Positions 20,694-31,268 of a stretch of 64,000 nucleotides of DNA are shown piece after piece. The stretch covers positions 1 to 64,000 of the forward strand of contig JANBRJ010000010.1 in NCBI GenBank assembly GCA_027577595.1. Direction: 5' to 3'. Every line of letters starts with the position of its first letter. Positions within the stretch are counted from its first letter, which is position 1. Source of the DNA: Coemansia sp. RSA 487 (taxonomy: Eukaryota; Kickxellomycota; Kickxellomycetes; Kickxellales; Kickxellaceae). A model generated the notes under the pieces. That model did not search any database, was not told the DNA's origin, and saw only the letters and a program-made list of their open reading frames with translations. Made by a program: the position numbers and the translations under genes.

Positions 20694-23600
20694 ATGCAAG
20701 CTTATTCGTCTGGAATCGTCAGCGCCTCGCTTGCTCGTGGATTCAAAGGCGTCGTGGGCTCATTGAAGCAGAAAGGCACAGCGGTTCTTGCCAGCAAAAG
20801 TGCCTGGATATTGGACGGTTTATTGGACAAATTTCCACTCAGTGAGCTGTCGCTCGTCACCGCGACCCGAGATGCCCAGAGCGCGACGATCCCTACCAAC
20901 CACAATACCAAGAATGCGTTGAAAGAAGCAGCGAACCAGAAATCCAGGCTGTCTGCTCCAAGATCGCACACAGCGTCGCTTGTGGGAAGCAGTGCCAGCG
21001 CTATAGGACTAGGAATGCGCGCAAATAAGAAGATGTCTGCTGTTGGAAACTACAGCTTACTTGCTCCCAATATCAGACATTTTTCGTCTCAGACAAGAGT
21101 TTCTGGGTGGGGCTCACACACTGGTGCATTTAGCAGATCTGGAAATACGAAAGAACCAGGCGCTTCCAATGGATCGAGCGACTTTGTTTCCCAGCGTAGG
21201 GTGGCTTCGTTGAAGAATGCAGCCGACTCTCAGGCATATCACGCCGATGCGCAAAACGAGTATTATCGCGAGCTTCTGAGAACAGGAACAAACGGATCCA
21301 AGGCCCCACTAGTCATCACAAGGATCGAGCAAGGCGAGCATGCCGCCGATATCACCACATTGCAGTTGTATCTGTCAGCACTTATGCAAGTAAAATCCAC
21401 GCCTGAAAGGGCTGCTTTGCGCCTTGTCGATATGCTCAAGAACCAGCCCCGGCTTGTTTCGCGGCTCACAGGCTCCAGTGGAGCCTCTGGGATCGAAGAG
21501 CTTGTTCAAGCGCTGGCAGCTTCTACTGGGGTTGGTGGTTTTGTGAACGACACAAAGTCCTCCTCAAACTTGCAGAATAGCTATGAAAGCCAGCGCGCAA
21601 ATAGGAACACTAGCATCGCCGATAATGACTTTGAAGAGAGTCCTTTAGAAGTGAAGGACGACAAGAAAGGCTCAGGCACCTCAGGATCCCCCGTTCATGT
21701 TGTTTTAGAGCAGTCGCAGCAGTCTGCGGTCTGGAGTGCGTGCAAATGGATCATCAGCACTGTTATTTATGCATTCTGCATCCTGACTATTACCAACGTA
21801 ATGTTTGAGTCGAATTTGGCGAGGGCAGTTACAAAGACAGGAGAGATTACTCCAAAGGCAGCATCGACCGACGTCCGCTTCGCTGACGTCCAGGGCTGCG
21901 AAGAGGCGAAAGAAGAGCTGCAGGATTTGGTCGACTTTCTGAAGAATCCAAAAGACTTTTTGGAGATTGGAGGCAAGCTTCCAAAGGGCGTTTTGCTTAC
22001 CGGTCCTCCTGGAACAGGAAAAACACTTTTAGCCCGAGCCGTTGCCGGTGAGGCTGGCGTTCCTTTCTTCTTTATGAGCGGAAGCGAGTTTGACGAGATG
22101 TATGTCGGCGTTGGCGCTTCGGTCACCGGAGATACAATGGTTCTCGTGAAGGAAAACGACAGTGAAGCAAGGCTGATGCCAATTGGCGACTATGTTGACA
22201 CTTACTATCCGGACTCCCAGGAAGGATATGTTGTTCCAGTTGATGGTGTGCAGACGCTTGGGTACAACGGCAGCGGCAAGATGGATGGCTGTGCGTGGAA
22301 GAAGGTCCGTCAGGTCTATCGCCACAAGGTTGACGAAATTTACGAAATCAAGTTCATGGGCGATACTGTCCGCACAACCGGTGATCACAGTGTTTTCATC
22401 CGCACAGCTGATGGCGTCAAAGCAGTGGAAGCACGAGACCTTTGCGTAGGCGACAGTCTGGTTGATATTCCCTACTCAAAGTCTCCCAGATCGACACCTA
22501 AGGTGTCTCTAGCAGACCAAAACAGTTGCTACAGCGGTAGCATCCGCGCACCAGCTCCTGTGTCGGTGTTGGATCATGGTATGGGCGTTGATCTGCGCGC
22601 ACATATCCGTAGCATCTGCCTCCAACAAGGTATCCCTGAGGAGGTTCCTGTTGTTCCTCGGCTTCTGAAACTGCTTGGAATTTACGCTGCAAAGGGGCAG
22701 GTTTTGGACCATTCCATGAGTGTTGACTTTGACAGTGTTGAGCATGAGATCATGAGCGGTTTCTCTGCAGATATGTTGGAGACCTTTGGCGTGTCGCCGA
22801 CGACTTTAACCAGCAGTGATGGAGTGACATCACTGGTATATCCACTGCCAGTCGGCATACTTTTCGAGCGTCTGTGTGGGGACAACCTAAACAACAAGCA
22901 TATTCCTGGGCTTCTCTGGGATGCCACGCCAGAGCTGTTCCGGTCGTTCCTTGGTGGGATCATGGCGGGATGTGGTGTAAAGCAGCAGACAAACGGCAAG
23001 CGCTTTGTTATTCGGTCTGCAAATAGAAACCTGTTGCGTGAGCTTGCCTGGCTTGCGTCAATCCACCGCATCGAAGCAGCGATAACCGATGAGTCTAGCA
23101 GCATAAAAAGCAACGACAGAAACAGCGTGGTAACGTGGAAGCTGGAGATCGGGTCTCTAGTGCAAAGCGCGTCGGCCGAGAACGGAGTTAGCGGGTCGCT
23201 GCAGCACAAGGAGGCGGTTATAGAGAGCATTGCGCGTGTGTCATTCAACGGCTATGTGTATGACTTTTGCGGCTGCGACAACGAAGCCTTCTTTGGCGGA
23301 AACAACCCAGTGCTTTTGCACAACAGCAGGGTTCGTGCACTTTTCTCTGAGGCACGCAAACACTCTCCAAGCATTGTCTTTATTGACGAGATCGATTCAA
23401 TCGGTTCAAGACGTAGCACGCGCGACCAGTCAAGTATAAAGCAAACGCTCAACCAGCTGCTAGTTGATTTGGACGGATTCGCACAGAACGAGGGTGTGAT
23501 ATTTATAGCAGCGACCAACTTCCCCGAGGTGCTTGATCCTGCACTTACCCGACCCGGTCGCTTTGACCGCATTGTGCAGGTTCCACTCCCGGATGTGCGT

Positions 23601-24410
23601 GGCCGTGTGGCGATCCTCAAGACACATGCCAAGTCCATCCAGCTTGCAGACGATGTGGATCTCAACGTTGTTGCGCGCGGCACGCCTGGGTTCTCGGGCG
23701 CCGAGCTGCAGAATCTTCTCAACATTGCAGCTATAGAGGCTACGAAGCAGAGCGCAAAGAAGGTTAGCAACAAACATCTTGACTTTGCCAAGGACCGAAT
23801 CATCATGGGTAGCGAGCGCAAGTCTGCAGTCATCAGCCCCGAGAACAAACTTGCCACGGCATACCACGAGGGCGGGCACACCATTGCAGCAATGTACACA
23901 CCTGGAGCCATGCCGCTACACAAGGTGACAGTTATGCCTCGTGGCCACGCGCTTGGTGTGACTGTACAGCTGCCCGAGAACGACCGGGAGTCGGTGAGCA
24001 AGTCCGAGTATATAGCTGAGATCGACGTCTGCATGGGTGGGCGTGCTGCCGAAGAGCTGGTCTATGGCGTTGACAAGGTCACTTCTGGATGCTCAAGCGA
24101 TCTGCTCCGTGCCACCAAGGTTGCGACAGCCATGGTTTCGCAGTTCGGTATGAGCGAAAAGATCGGCATGGTTTCCTACGACAAAGATGACACATCTAAG
24201 CTCTCAAGCGCACTGCGGCAGAATATTGACAGCGAGGTGCGTGCGCTTAACGAGGAATCGAACAAGCGCGTCATGAAGCTGCTCAGCGAGCACCGCGAGG
24301 AGCTTGATCGCCTGGCAAATGCGCTAATGGAGTACGAAACGCTCGACAAGGAAGAGATTGAGCGTGCAGTCAAGGGCCTTCCTATCAAGCGAGACGTTTT
24401 TTCAGAATAA
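20694..24410 (+). CDS. YME1: YME1-type mitochondrial i-AAA protease precursor containing an intein
   Basis: A single 1238-codon frame. Without the 402-residue insert it is 836 residues, close to YME1 proteins. Order: a mitochondrial-type basic N-terminus, a single membrane segment at about residues 349-371 ([20 protein letters not shown]), AAA domain with Walker A GPPGTGKT (about 437), pore loop EMYVG, then the intein, then SRVRALF, Walker B VFIDEID (about 896), arginine-finger region RPGRFDR, and zinc-protease HEGGH (about 1058). One membrane span plus [30 protein letters not shown] and [12 protein letters not shown] mark it as the i-AAA (Yme1) type rather than the two-span m-AAA (Yta12/Afg3) type. 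Known role: degrading misfolded and regulatory proteins on the intermembrane-space side of the inner membrane. The insert would separate pore loop and Walker B, so activity should require splicing. Confidence 0.95.
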   Translation: MQAYSSGIVSASLARGFKGVVGSLKQKGTAVLASKSAWILDGLLDKFPLSELSLVTATRDAQSATIPTNHNTKNALKEAANQKSRLSAPRSHTASLVGSSASAIGLGMRANKKMSAVGNYSLLAPNIRHFSSQTRVSGWGSHTGAFSRSGNTKEPGASNGSSDFVSQRRVASLKNAADSQAYHADAQNEYYRELLRTGTNGSKAPLVITRIEQGEHAADITTLQLYLSALMQVKSTPERAALRLVDMLKNQPRLVSRLTGSSGASGIEELVQALAASTGVGGFVNDTKSSSNLQNSYESQRANRNTSIADNDFEESPLEVKDDKKGSGTSGSPVHVVLEQSQQSAVWSACKWIISTVIYAFCILTITNVMFESNLARAVTKTGEITPKAASTDVRFADVQGCEEAKEELQDLVDFLKNPKDFLEIGGKLPKGVLLTGPPGTGKTLLARAVAGEAGVPFFFMSGSEFDEMYVGVGASVTGDTMVLVKENDSEARLMPIGDYVDTYYPDSQEGYVVPVDGVQTLGYNGSGKMDGCAWKKVRQVYRHKVDEIYEIKFMGDTVRTTGDHSVFIRTADGVKAVEARDLCVGDSLVDIPYSKSPRSTPKVSLADQNSCYSGSIRAPAPVSVLDHGMGVDLRAHIRSICLQQGIPEEVPVVPRLLKLLGIYAAKGQVLDHSMSVDFDSVEHEIMSGFSADMLETFGVSPTTLTSSDGVTSLVYPLPVGILFERLCGDNLNNKHIPGLLWDATPELFRSFLGGIMAGCGVKQQTNGKRFVIRSANRNLLRELAWLASIHRIEAAITDESSSIKSNDRNSVVTWKLEIGSLVQSASAENGVSGSLQHKEAVIESIARVSFNGYVYDFCGCDNEAFFGGNNPVLLHNSRVRALFSEARKHSPSIVFIDEIDSIGSRRSTRDQSSIKQTLNQLLVDLDGFAQNEGVIFIAATNFPEVLDPALTRPGRFDRIVQVPLPDVRGRVAILKTHAKSIQLADDVDLNVVARGTPGFSGAELQNLLNIAAIEATKQSAKKVSNKHLDFAKDRIIMGSERKSAVISPENKLATAYHEGGHTIAAMYTPGAMPLHKVTVMPRGHALGVTVQLPENDRESVSKSEYIAEIDVCMGGRAAEELVYGVDKVTSGCSSDLLRATKVATAMVSQFGMSEKIGMVSYDKDDTSKLSSALRQNIDSEVRALNEESNKRVMKLLSEHREELDRLANALMEYETLDKEEIERAVKGLPIKRDVFSE
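22119..23324 (+). mobile_element. in-frame intein (Ser1, HN/Ser junction) with degenerate LAGLIDADG domain
   Basis: The host motif GVGA|SRVR is split by 402 residues (476-877 of the precursor). Block [10 protein letters not shown] with Ser as residue 1. Block B: TTGDHSV, with the conserved T and H about intein residues 87 and 90. Blocks F and [19 protein letters not shown], then PVLLHN, with penultimate His, terminal Asn and Ser at +1. These are the residues needed for protein splicing. The middle has a LAGLIDADG homing-endonuclease layout: motif 1 LLGIYAAKG (about 185-193), KHIPGLLWD, and motif 2 [10 protein letters not shown] about 90 residues later. The last acidic residue of each motif, normally catalytic, is Lys or Cys here. 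The splicing part therefore looks intact and the endonuclease dead. A hedgehog-type Hint module is less likely because both junctions and the C-terminal HN/S are present. Confidence 0.93.
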
Positions 24411-24639
24411 ACAAAAAAGGCTAAAATTGATTTTTTTTTTAGATTTGAGATAACCTTTCCAACATTTTTCATCACTAATACCTACAAGAGACTAGCTATA
24501 AGATCATCATATTTAGTGTCTTTTCGAGTCTGAGCGCTTTAGATGGATTTCAAATGGCAAATTGTTGTATTCATAGCTCAATCGAGTTAGGAATTTATAC
24601 AAAGTAAAAGGGGGTAGCTGAGAATGATAAATGTTTACG

Positions 24640-24835
24640 AGCACTTTGGATATGCCTATAGCCGGATGTGTCGCTCAGAGCAACGCTGGATCTGCTGGTC
24701 ATGTCGCTTGGGTCGCAAAGGTTTTGGGCAGCCAAGTCACCATCGAGAAGTACAGCTGGACCAAGAACAAGTATGGCACCCGCACTGTCCCAAAAAGCAC
24801 ATTCAGCTACATTCATCTCAAGGTGCAAATATCCT
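24640..24835 (+). pseudogene. CHAP-domain remnant
   Basis: One frame reads GHVAWVAKVLGSQVTIEKYS followed by YGTRTVPKSTFSYIHLK, which matches the C-terminal half of a CHAP domain (catalytic His in GHVAWV). No catalytic-Cys half lies upstream in any frame, and the frame has no convincing start or signal peptide. Fungal genomes carry secreted CHAP proteins with cell-wall-related roles. This is a truncated relic or an isolated last exon. Confidence 0.5.
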
Positions 24836-25129
24836 CTCTCACTCGTCATGTATATTATTTATCCCTTTCTCCTCCTTTTCAGTATATCCTTTTTTCCTTC
24901 ACGTATATAACAAAATATCTAATTTTCAACAATACGACAAACAAGCGAACATTTAACTGATGCCTCTCTTTGATTGCTAAAGGTTGTATTTTTGGTTGTT
25001 TATATTAGAAAGAAACTGCAAAGCATCTGGAAAGATAGGACAGAGCCAGCATGTGGTAAAACAATGAACCTTCGCCCGAGTCCATAAAAAGAACGCCCTC
25101 ATCATTTTTCAATTGTCTGACTCTGTTGA

Positions 25130-25400
25130 GTGCGGCTCAAAGAGCTCAATGTCAAATTGGATGGTGAAGCGGAACCACGTGGTCTGATACAAAACGATAC
25201 CAGTGATGTTGTAAAATACCCGAGGTTGGAGGTTTTAGAGGTATTATCTAATCATTCCGAGTCTGTTGCTGTCTCAGCATATGTGGGCGATTCTATCGAT
25301 ACATTATTTCCGACACTCGCGAAACCAACTTAGGAATCTAGCTACTGTTTCAGCAGAGAAATTCTGTTTAGAGGTTCGCGCAAGACACTCCACTGAATCG
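25130..25400 (+). pseudogene. remnant of an F-box/LRR-like family gene
   Basis: RLKELNVKLDGEAEPRG, KYPRLEVLEVL and TLFPTLAK follow the same order as LQELSIHGINTPDV, TYPYVLKLKLD and PFPRLVKLW in the intact F-box-like protein at 48724-50379. After a stop at about 25331, ILFRGSRKTL echoes VLFRGNSNTL of that protein. No N-terminal F-box or intact frame remains. It is a decayed paralogue of the same lineage family. Confidence 0.45.
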
Positions 25401-26284
25401 ATAAGATTATTTGTCCAGTTTGGAAAACAGTATCCAAAGTGAATGGTGAGCATTAAGGCTTGGCTTTACTAAGCATAATACTCGCACCTTCATGTCCAAA
25501 TTCCATTGGTATAAGTACTTGTATGGACTCCAGCAACTGCTGGCTGTGCCAATGGGTCACTCGATGACACGCCACTTGAACGATTCAAAGGATGCGTGTA
25601 CCGGATTAAATTCGACTAGTTAACTTTCTACAAGCTCAATATCTCATTAACATAAGAGATCACGTTTCTATAGTTTACATGTAAATTTACTGAACTCTTT
25701 GGATTTATTTTTATACCAACAGTCAATTTACTACTTTTCATGTTAAAGTAAATCAAACTTACAGACAATCGACTATTTCAAGTGAATTACGAAAACAATG
25801 GACGAAGCGCTCTTATACGGAGCAAATGAAGTGCAGATATAGTAATTATCTGGCCAGATGCCGCCGTTCCTTTCACATATTGGTTGGCTGGATTTGTTCG
25901 CAAAACGGATTTTATAGCCAATTTGTTAGTTTGTGAGTAACTAACGATTGTTGGGTGGTGGTGGTATGTATGTGTTATTTTGACAGGGGGGATTTTTGGC
26001 CAGTGTGGACAAGACACTTTTGCGCTTGAAAGCAGTTGTCAGCATCGATAACAGAAACCACCCGAAGCAAATCCAGCCAATGGATACCATTTTCTGTTGG
26101 GATTTTCGCGTATCAGCAAGTTTCATATCTGTGAATGCTCCAAGCTCACTGTGAACATGGGGGAGAGAGGCTTACCCAGCTCACAATGCGCACATTCAAA
26201 CAGGTTGTGAGCAAGATAATCATTTTTGCCATGCTCAAGTTTGCTGCCCCTACCCCTTGTTAACAACTCTGGACAGAAATCACC
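25401..26284. other. intergenic, no gene seen
   Basis: AT-rich sequence between the decayed F-box-like gene and the SER3 promoter. Short frames show no family resemblance. Confidence 0.5.
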
Positions 26285-26292
26285 TATAAAAG
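26285..26292 (+). promoter_or_regulatory. TATA box, SER3-type gene
   Basis: TATAAAAG lies 403 nt upstream of the ATG. A leader intron may fall in between (GTATGT at 26451 to CAG at 26534-26536, 86 nt), which would make the mature leader about 290 nt. Confidence 0.45.
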
Positions 26293-26695
26293 GGCTGGCT
26301 GTTTGTCGTCCAGCCCAGGCTCTTTTTCTTTTTCTCCTCAATCACCCGCAACCCATTTTTCTATTTACATTGCTTTTCGTGCGCACATCATATACACTTT
26401 TTTCCACTGTACCTTTTCCTCCACACGCCAAAAGCGTTGGATTAATCAAGGTATGTTATTTGTTTATTATTATTTTTACTGTGGTCTAGGTTCGTCCAAA
26501 TGTTGCTGAGACTCTAGACGTGCCTTATTCATACAGGCTTGCCTTTTCTACTTCTAACCATTGCTGCCTTTTCCCGTTTCTTTGTCTTTTCTATTGAACA
26601 TTACAAGTAGCGTTGCTCCTTCTTTGAACACAAAGTACACAGCCACCGAATCGTTTCCGTAAAACCAGGATAAGACAAAACAAAACAAAGCAAAA

Positions 26696-28795
26696 ATGGT
26701 CGACGCACTGAAAATCGAGTCAAACCCTATCTCGCGCCGCGACAGTTTCAACATCCGCGACACGCACACCAGGAACCTCAAGCCCTTCAACAGCGGCGAC
26801 ATCAAGATCCTGCTTCTGGAGAACATCAGCCAAAAGGCAGTTGATATCCTGAAAAAGGCCGGATATCAGGTCGAATACCACACAAAAGCTCTCGACAAGG
26901 AGACTCTTATCGAAAGGATCAAGGACGTTCATGCAGTTGGCATAAGGTAAGGCAGAGCCAGTACTCGGCACCCGATTCTTTCTTATTGTGTTTTGAATCA
27001 GTCGGAAGAAAGCAACCAATGCGAGTTTGTGCGCACACACCTGCGATCTCTTCTTTTGGACGCTTGTTCCTCTGCCCCTGCGGCTTTTCGCCATACATAC
27101 AAAGGACTCATTATTTACTAATCGCCCGTTCATCTGGCTCTTTTCCGTACGACAATCCTTTCTTTCACGCGATTTTGTTGTTGCATAGAAGCAAGACCAA
27201 GCTTACCGAAGAGGTACTCTCCCATGCTAACAAGCTACTGACTATAGGGTGCTTCTGCATCGGCACCAACCAGGTCGATCTGAACTACGCTGCCTCCCGC
27301 GGAGTAAGTACTACGAAACACAGCCTACGCGTGCTTTAAAGATCCATTGGAACAGTCGCAATGAACAAATGTTTTTTTGGTGCCGTCGCTTATCGATCTG
27401 CTTGCGTGGCTCTGGTGCGACCTATATGCATATTGGTAGATTCCGCTCTCTGTTTTCCTTCCTTCTAGTGTGACTCTTTATTGGGCACCTCGTTGAGCAA
27501 AAGTGGATGCGCTCCAAGAAGATTGGGAGGATGTCCCTGGTGATTGGTGGACAATACACCGGGAGGATCTTTGCATGTGCTTTTCTCACCAACGTTCTTA
27601 TCTTTTTGCGCATTTCCCGTTTGTGCTTATAGCAGATGCATAGCATGAGGGAAAAGAAGAAAAAAGGGAGCATACTAGCAGCTGTATTGGTTGCACGCAT
27701 AAGCAAAGGGGCAAAATACCAGCGTATACTCGTCTGTTTTTTTCTTCATTTGCCCTTGGAGTGGCTCTTTCATACACGCCGTTGCTAAATATGGCATGAT
27801 TTCTGTGGATTCTTTGTTCATCAAACCCATCTTGGTCAATGTAGATTTGCGTCTTCAACTCGCCGTTCAGCAACAGTCGCAGCGTTGCTGAGCTGGTCAT
27901 TGCAGAGATCATTCTTCTGTCGAGACAGCTGGGCGACCGCTCGCGCGAGATGCACGAGGGTGTGTGGAACAAGGTATCCAAGGGGTGCTACGAGATCCGC
28001 GGCAAGACACTCGGCATCGTCGGATACGGTCACATCGGCACCCAGCTGGGCGTGCTAGCCGAGTCTGTTGGTATGCATGTCATCTGGTACGACGTCGTGC
28101 CTCTCATGTCCATCGGTATGGGCAGATCTGCCGGGTCCTTGGACGAGCTGCTTTCCGAATCTGATTTTGTCTCGCTTCATGTCCCCGAGACGCCTGATAC
28201 CAAGAACATGATCAGCACGCGTGAGCTGTCGGTCATGAAGAAGGGCTCGTACCTCATCAATGCTTCGCGTGGCACTGTCGTTGATATCGAAGCACTGGCT
28301 GCTTCTCTCAAGTCGGGCCATCTTGCCGGTGCTGCGGTTGATGTCTACCCGAAGGAGCCGTTTGCCAATGGGCCGGGGTTCGAGAGTCCTCTGCGCAATT
28401 GCCCAAACACGCTACTGACGCCGCACATTGGTGGTTCGACTGAAGAGGCCCAGAGGATGATTGGCGTTGAGGTGGCCACGGCCATCACCAAGTTCATCGA
28501 CTCCGGCGCATCGATCAACGCAGTCAACTTCCCGCAGTGTGATCTCCGCGACATTCCGTCAACAGACATGACCACCCTGCGCATCGTCAACGTGCACCAG
28601 AATGTCCCTGGCGTACTCAAGCAGCTCAACAACATCCTTGCCAACTACAACGTCAACAAGCAGATATCCGACTCAAAGGGCGATGTTGCGTACTTTATGG
28701 CCGATGTCACTGTGAACGATCAAAAGGAGATCAACACCATCTACGAACATATCGCAGACATGAACGAGAGCATTATCACGCGTGTTCTTTTCTAG
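26696..28795 (+). CDS. SER3: D-3-phosphoglycerate dehydrogenase (serine biosynthesis)
   Basis: Three exons fit with consistent phases: 26696-26946, 27189-27303 and 27845-28795 (1317 nt, 438 residues). Splicing gives VGI-R-SKTKLTEEVL and YAASRG-ICVFNSPFSNSRS. The enzyme oxidises 3-phosphoglycerate, the first step of serine synthesis. The Rossmann signature GIVGYGHIGTQLG, the substrate region VFNSPFSNSRSVAELVI, catalytic His in LLTPHIGGST and a C-terminal ACT-like domain (IVNVHQNVPGVLKQLNN) are visible. Yeast Ser3/Ser33 have 469 residues. Intron 1 is 242 nt; intron 2 is 541 nt, long for this window. TATA and a possible leader intron lie upstream. Confidence 0.95.
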
Positions 28796-29099
28796 GGTAC
28801 AACATCCATTATCTTTTATATAGCTTTCCTTACTTTAATTTTTAGTATATTTCTGCCTTAGTTTAACATCAACACTTTTCCGCATCACGCACATACGGCT
28901 CGCTTCCCCATACTCTAACGATTGCATAATGCCAGGGGGGGTGGTAGGCAAATGCGCTGGAAGAAGCCCACTCCCTTTTTGCGCCGTGGCTGCACACCAA
29001 AACAAAACCTTGCCCTTGCTTTTCCATATCCCACACATCATACGCATTCAGCTCATTATTTTTGTACTATCTATAAACAAACGAAAAGACACAGATCCC

Positions 29100-29420
29100 A
29101 TGTCATCGTCGACGGCCAACGAGAGCACTGGAGTCAGAGAGGAGGTTCTCCGGAGATTCATCGAGTCTGGCGAACGGGAGCGGCTGCAAGAGATCCTGCG
29201 CAGCAAATTAAACGAGAGCGGATGGCAGGACCGGGTAAAGGACAAGTGCCAAAAGATTATCCACGAGAGCGGCCCAGATGTCGACAAGCTCACGGTGAAT
29301 GATGTGGTAGAGCAAGTGACGCCGCTTGCACGCACAATGGTGCCGGAAGATGTTAAAGCGGAGATCCTCGAAGATGTTCGCGCATTCGTCTACCGAGTAT
29401 TGCCCGAGGCTGACAGCTAG
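29100..29420 (+). CDS. SUS1: SUS1/ENY2 transcription and mRNA export factor
   Basis: From ATG 29100 the protein is 106 residues (human ENY2 has 101). Family features: FIESGERERLQEILRSKLNE, then GWQDRVKDKCQKII, then VNDVVEQVTPLARTMVPEDV and ILEDVRAFV. Sus1 is a helical clamp protein in the SAGA deubiquitinase module and in TREX-2 at nuclear pores. The frame is also open upstream to 28929, but that stretch is dissimilar to the family. Yeast SUS1 is famous for two introns; none is needed here. Confidence 0.92.
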   Translation: MSSSTANESTGVREEVLRRFIESGERERLQEILRSKLNESGWQDRVKDKCQKIIHESGPDVDKLTVNDVVEQVTPLARTMVPEDVKAEILEDVRAFVYRVLPEADS

Positions 29421-29717
29421 AAGCTCACATTTTTTATCTATTTTGTCCAAACAGTTTTCATTTTTGCAAAAAAAAAAAGTATTGTTTCCGTGTTCAGGTA
29501 TCAAAACAAGTCGAATGATAAGTTGAATCGTACACAACGATCGGTAGCCATAATTGAATCCAGGTTTGGGCGTATAAGGGCCACAATCAAGAAAGGGCAA
29601 AAAGGCGTGTGGGTTTGTGCTTTACTTTCGATATCGCAAGTAGCTTTACATTTCATACATTTAAAACAGTATTAAAGGTACCAATATATAAAAAAAGCTT
29701 TGAAAGATCCAACGACG

Positions 29718-30428
29718 ATGCAAGGTGGTTGTGGATCAGAAAATGAAGCAGGAGAATTCGGGGCATCGCGGCTAGGACGCAAGGATCATTGGAACAGCGT
29801 CTATGATCGCGAAATCAGCAACTTCGAAGAGTCGGGCGACATTGGCGAGGTGTGGTTTGGGGAAGACACGGCATACAAAATGCTAGGATGGGTATACGAC
29901 AACATCGAGGACACAAATACACGGATCCTCGACGTTGGTTGCGGCAACGGGCATCTGCTTCTGGAGCTTGCATCTGAGGGCTACACAAGCCTTGTTGGCA
30001 CCGACTACTCGGCCCAAGCGGTTGAGCTTGCCAAGCGCATTGCCAAAAATAAAGGCCTTGATTCTGTGATTGTCTACATGGTGCAGGATTTCTTGGATCC
30101 GCAGGATGTGGCGCGTGTGGCGGGGAGCGACAAATTCGACCTTGTGCTGGACAAGGGCACGTATGATGCGATTTGCCTGAAACCCAGCGATTCGGATGCT
30201 GCGGCCGTCGACCGGAGCGCAGCCAACGCGTACCCTGTGTCTGTTGTTAACAGCCTCAAGGATTCCGGCGTATTTCTTATCACATCGTGCAATTGGACCG
30301 AGGAGGAGCTGACAGCACGGTTTGCTGATCATCTCGAGTGTGTTGGAAGAGTGCAGCACAAGTCATTCAAGTTTGGCGGAACAGTTGGCCAAACTGTTGC
30401 CACAGTTGCATTCAAAAAGAAGCAGTAG
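29718..30428 (+). CDS. EFM4: EFM4/METTL10-type lysine methyltransferase of eEF1A
   Basis: The 236-residue protein starts at ATG 29718; the in-frame codons from 29700 lack an ATG. HWNSVYDREISNFEESGDIG and EVWFGEDTAYKM are the family's N-terminal signature. The SAM-binding motif I is ILDVGCGNGHLLLEL, followed by LVGTDYSAQAVELA and the post-I motif FDLVLDKGTYDAI. Efm4 methylates a lysine of elongation factor 1A in the cytosol. Single exon. The methyltransferase class is certain and the substrate is by homology. Confidence 0.9.
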   Translation: MQGGCGSENEAGEFGASRLGRKDHWNSVYDREISNFEESGDIGEVWFGEDTAYKMLGWVYDNIEDTNTRILDVGCGNGHLLLELASEGYTSLVGTDYSAQAVELAKRIAKNKGLDSVIVYMVQDFLDPQDVARVAGSDKFDLVLDKGTYDAICLKPSDSDAAAVDRSAANAYPVSVVNSLKDSGVFLITSCNWTEEELTARFADHLECVGRVQHKSFKFGGTVGQTVATVAFKKKQ

Positions 30429-31268
30429 CAATAAAACAAAAGTGACTGAGTGTGCTTCATTTTCAATACTTTAATAGACCAGCAGTAGTTGAAACCCCAT
30501 CACAGCATTGTGACCTCCGGATATGGTGCGTAGTGATAACAGCATAATCACAGAGCGAGTTAAAACGTGTTTTGGTGTTATCGCTGCTGCACGACGGATA
30601 ATCCAAATGGGGAGAGCTGCGCCTTGACTAATGAGTCGTTAACGCTCCAGCAAAATAAAAAAAGGCAAAAAATATACACACTTCCTTGACATCCAACAGT
30701 GCACAAAAATCGTCGCCTACAGATTTGACTAATGGTGTCCCAACAGTCAACAATGCATTTCAAATATAGATCACAAATTGTGGCGGATGAGCCTCTTCTC
30801 TTCTCAGGGCAACCACATCCCCGCACTGACTGAATAAAAACAAGGCACGCGCCGCTTCTCTGATATCTCATAGTGGCCCAGCCAAAAAATGGCGGACATG
30901 TGCCATTTGCGCAGGGGCCAAGTATCAAATAGCGAAAAAAAATGGAGGCGTTCGTTTTTCACGTTAAAAGAAGAATGCCTTTTTGTTCGCTAGATTGACA
31001 GGAGAGAGAGGGGTGGGGACGGAGCCCAGAAAACCACCAACCAACCAACCACTAACTAACAAACAAAAACATTCTTCCTATAAAAGGAGCAAAAGGGAGT
31101 TCCGGCGGCTAGGAAAATTTCTTTCTTCCCAGACGCTTTATTTTCTTCATCTATCAAGTATTTCAAAGATATACCAAAGGATTGAAAGCCACCTCTTTTT
31201 CTGTTCTTATTATTTTCTTGGAATATTTTTATTTAGTGTTTTTTGTTTCTGCATATCTTCAGTTAAAC
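30429..31268. other. intergenic and promoter, upstream of tyrosine aminotransferase
   Basis: 840 nt with no recognisable gene. TATAAAAG at 31079-31086 lies 190 nt before the aminotransferase ATG; pyrimidine-rich leader sequence follows. Confidence 0.55.
31079..31086 (+). promoter_or_regulatory. TATA box, tyrosine aminotransferase gene
   Basis: TATAAAAG 190 nt upstream of ATG 31269, in a typical position for a fungal core promoter. Confidence 0.5.

Noticed and set aside
22119-23324. Insert as a retained intron
   Set aside because: It lacks GT/AG boundaries at the host junctions, is fully open in frame for 402 codons, and carries ordered intein blocks with HN/S at the end.
20694-24410. Assignment as m-AAA protease (AFG3/YTA12)
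   Set aside because: Only one membrane span precedes the AAA domain, and [19 protein letters not shown] and MEYETLD fit the i-AAA YME1 type better.
28929-29099. N-terminal extension of SUS1
   Set aside because: The upstream in-frame stretch has no resemblance to the family and the ATG at 29100 gives the usual length.
30578-30928. Minus-strand 116-codon Cys-rich frame as a small secreted protein
   Set aside because: No signal peptide at the start and no convincing coding bias; it lies in the promoter region of the aminotransferase gene.
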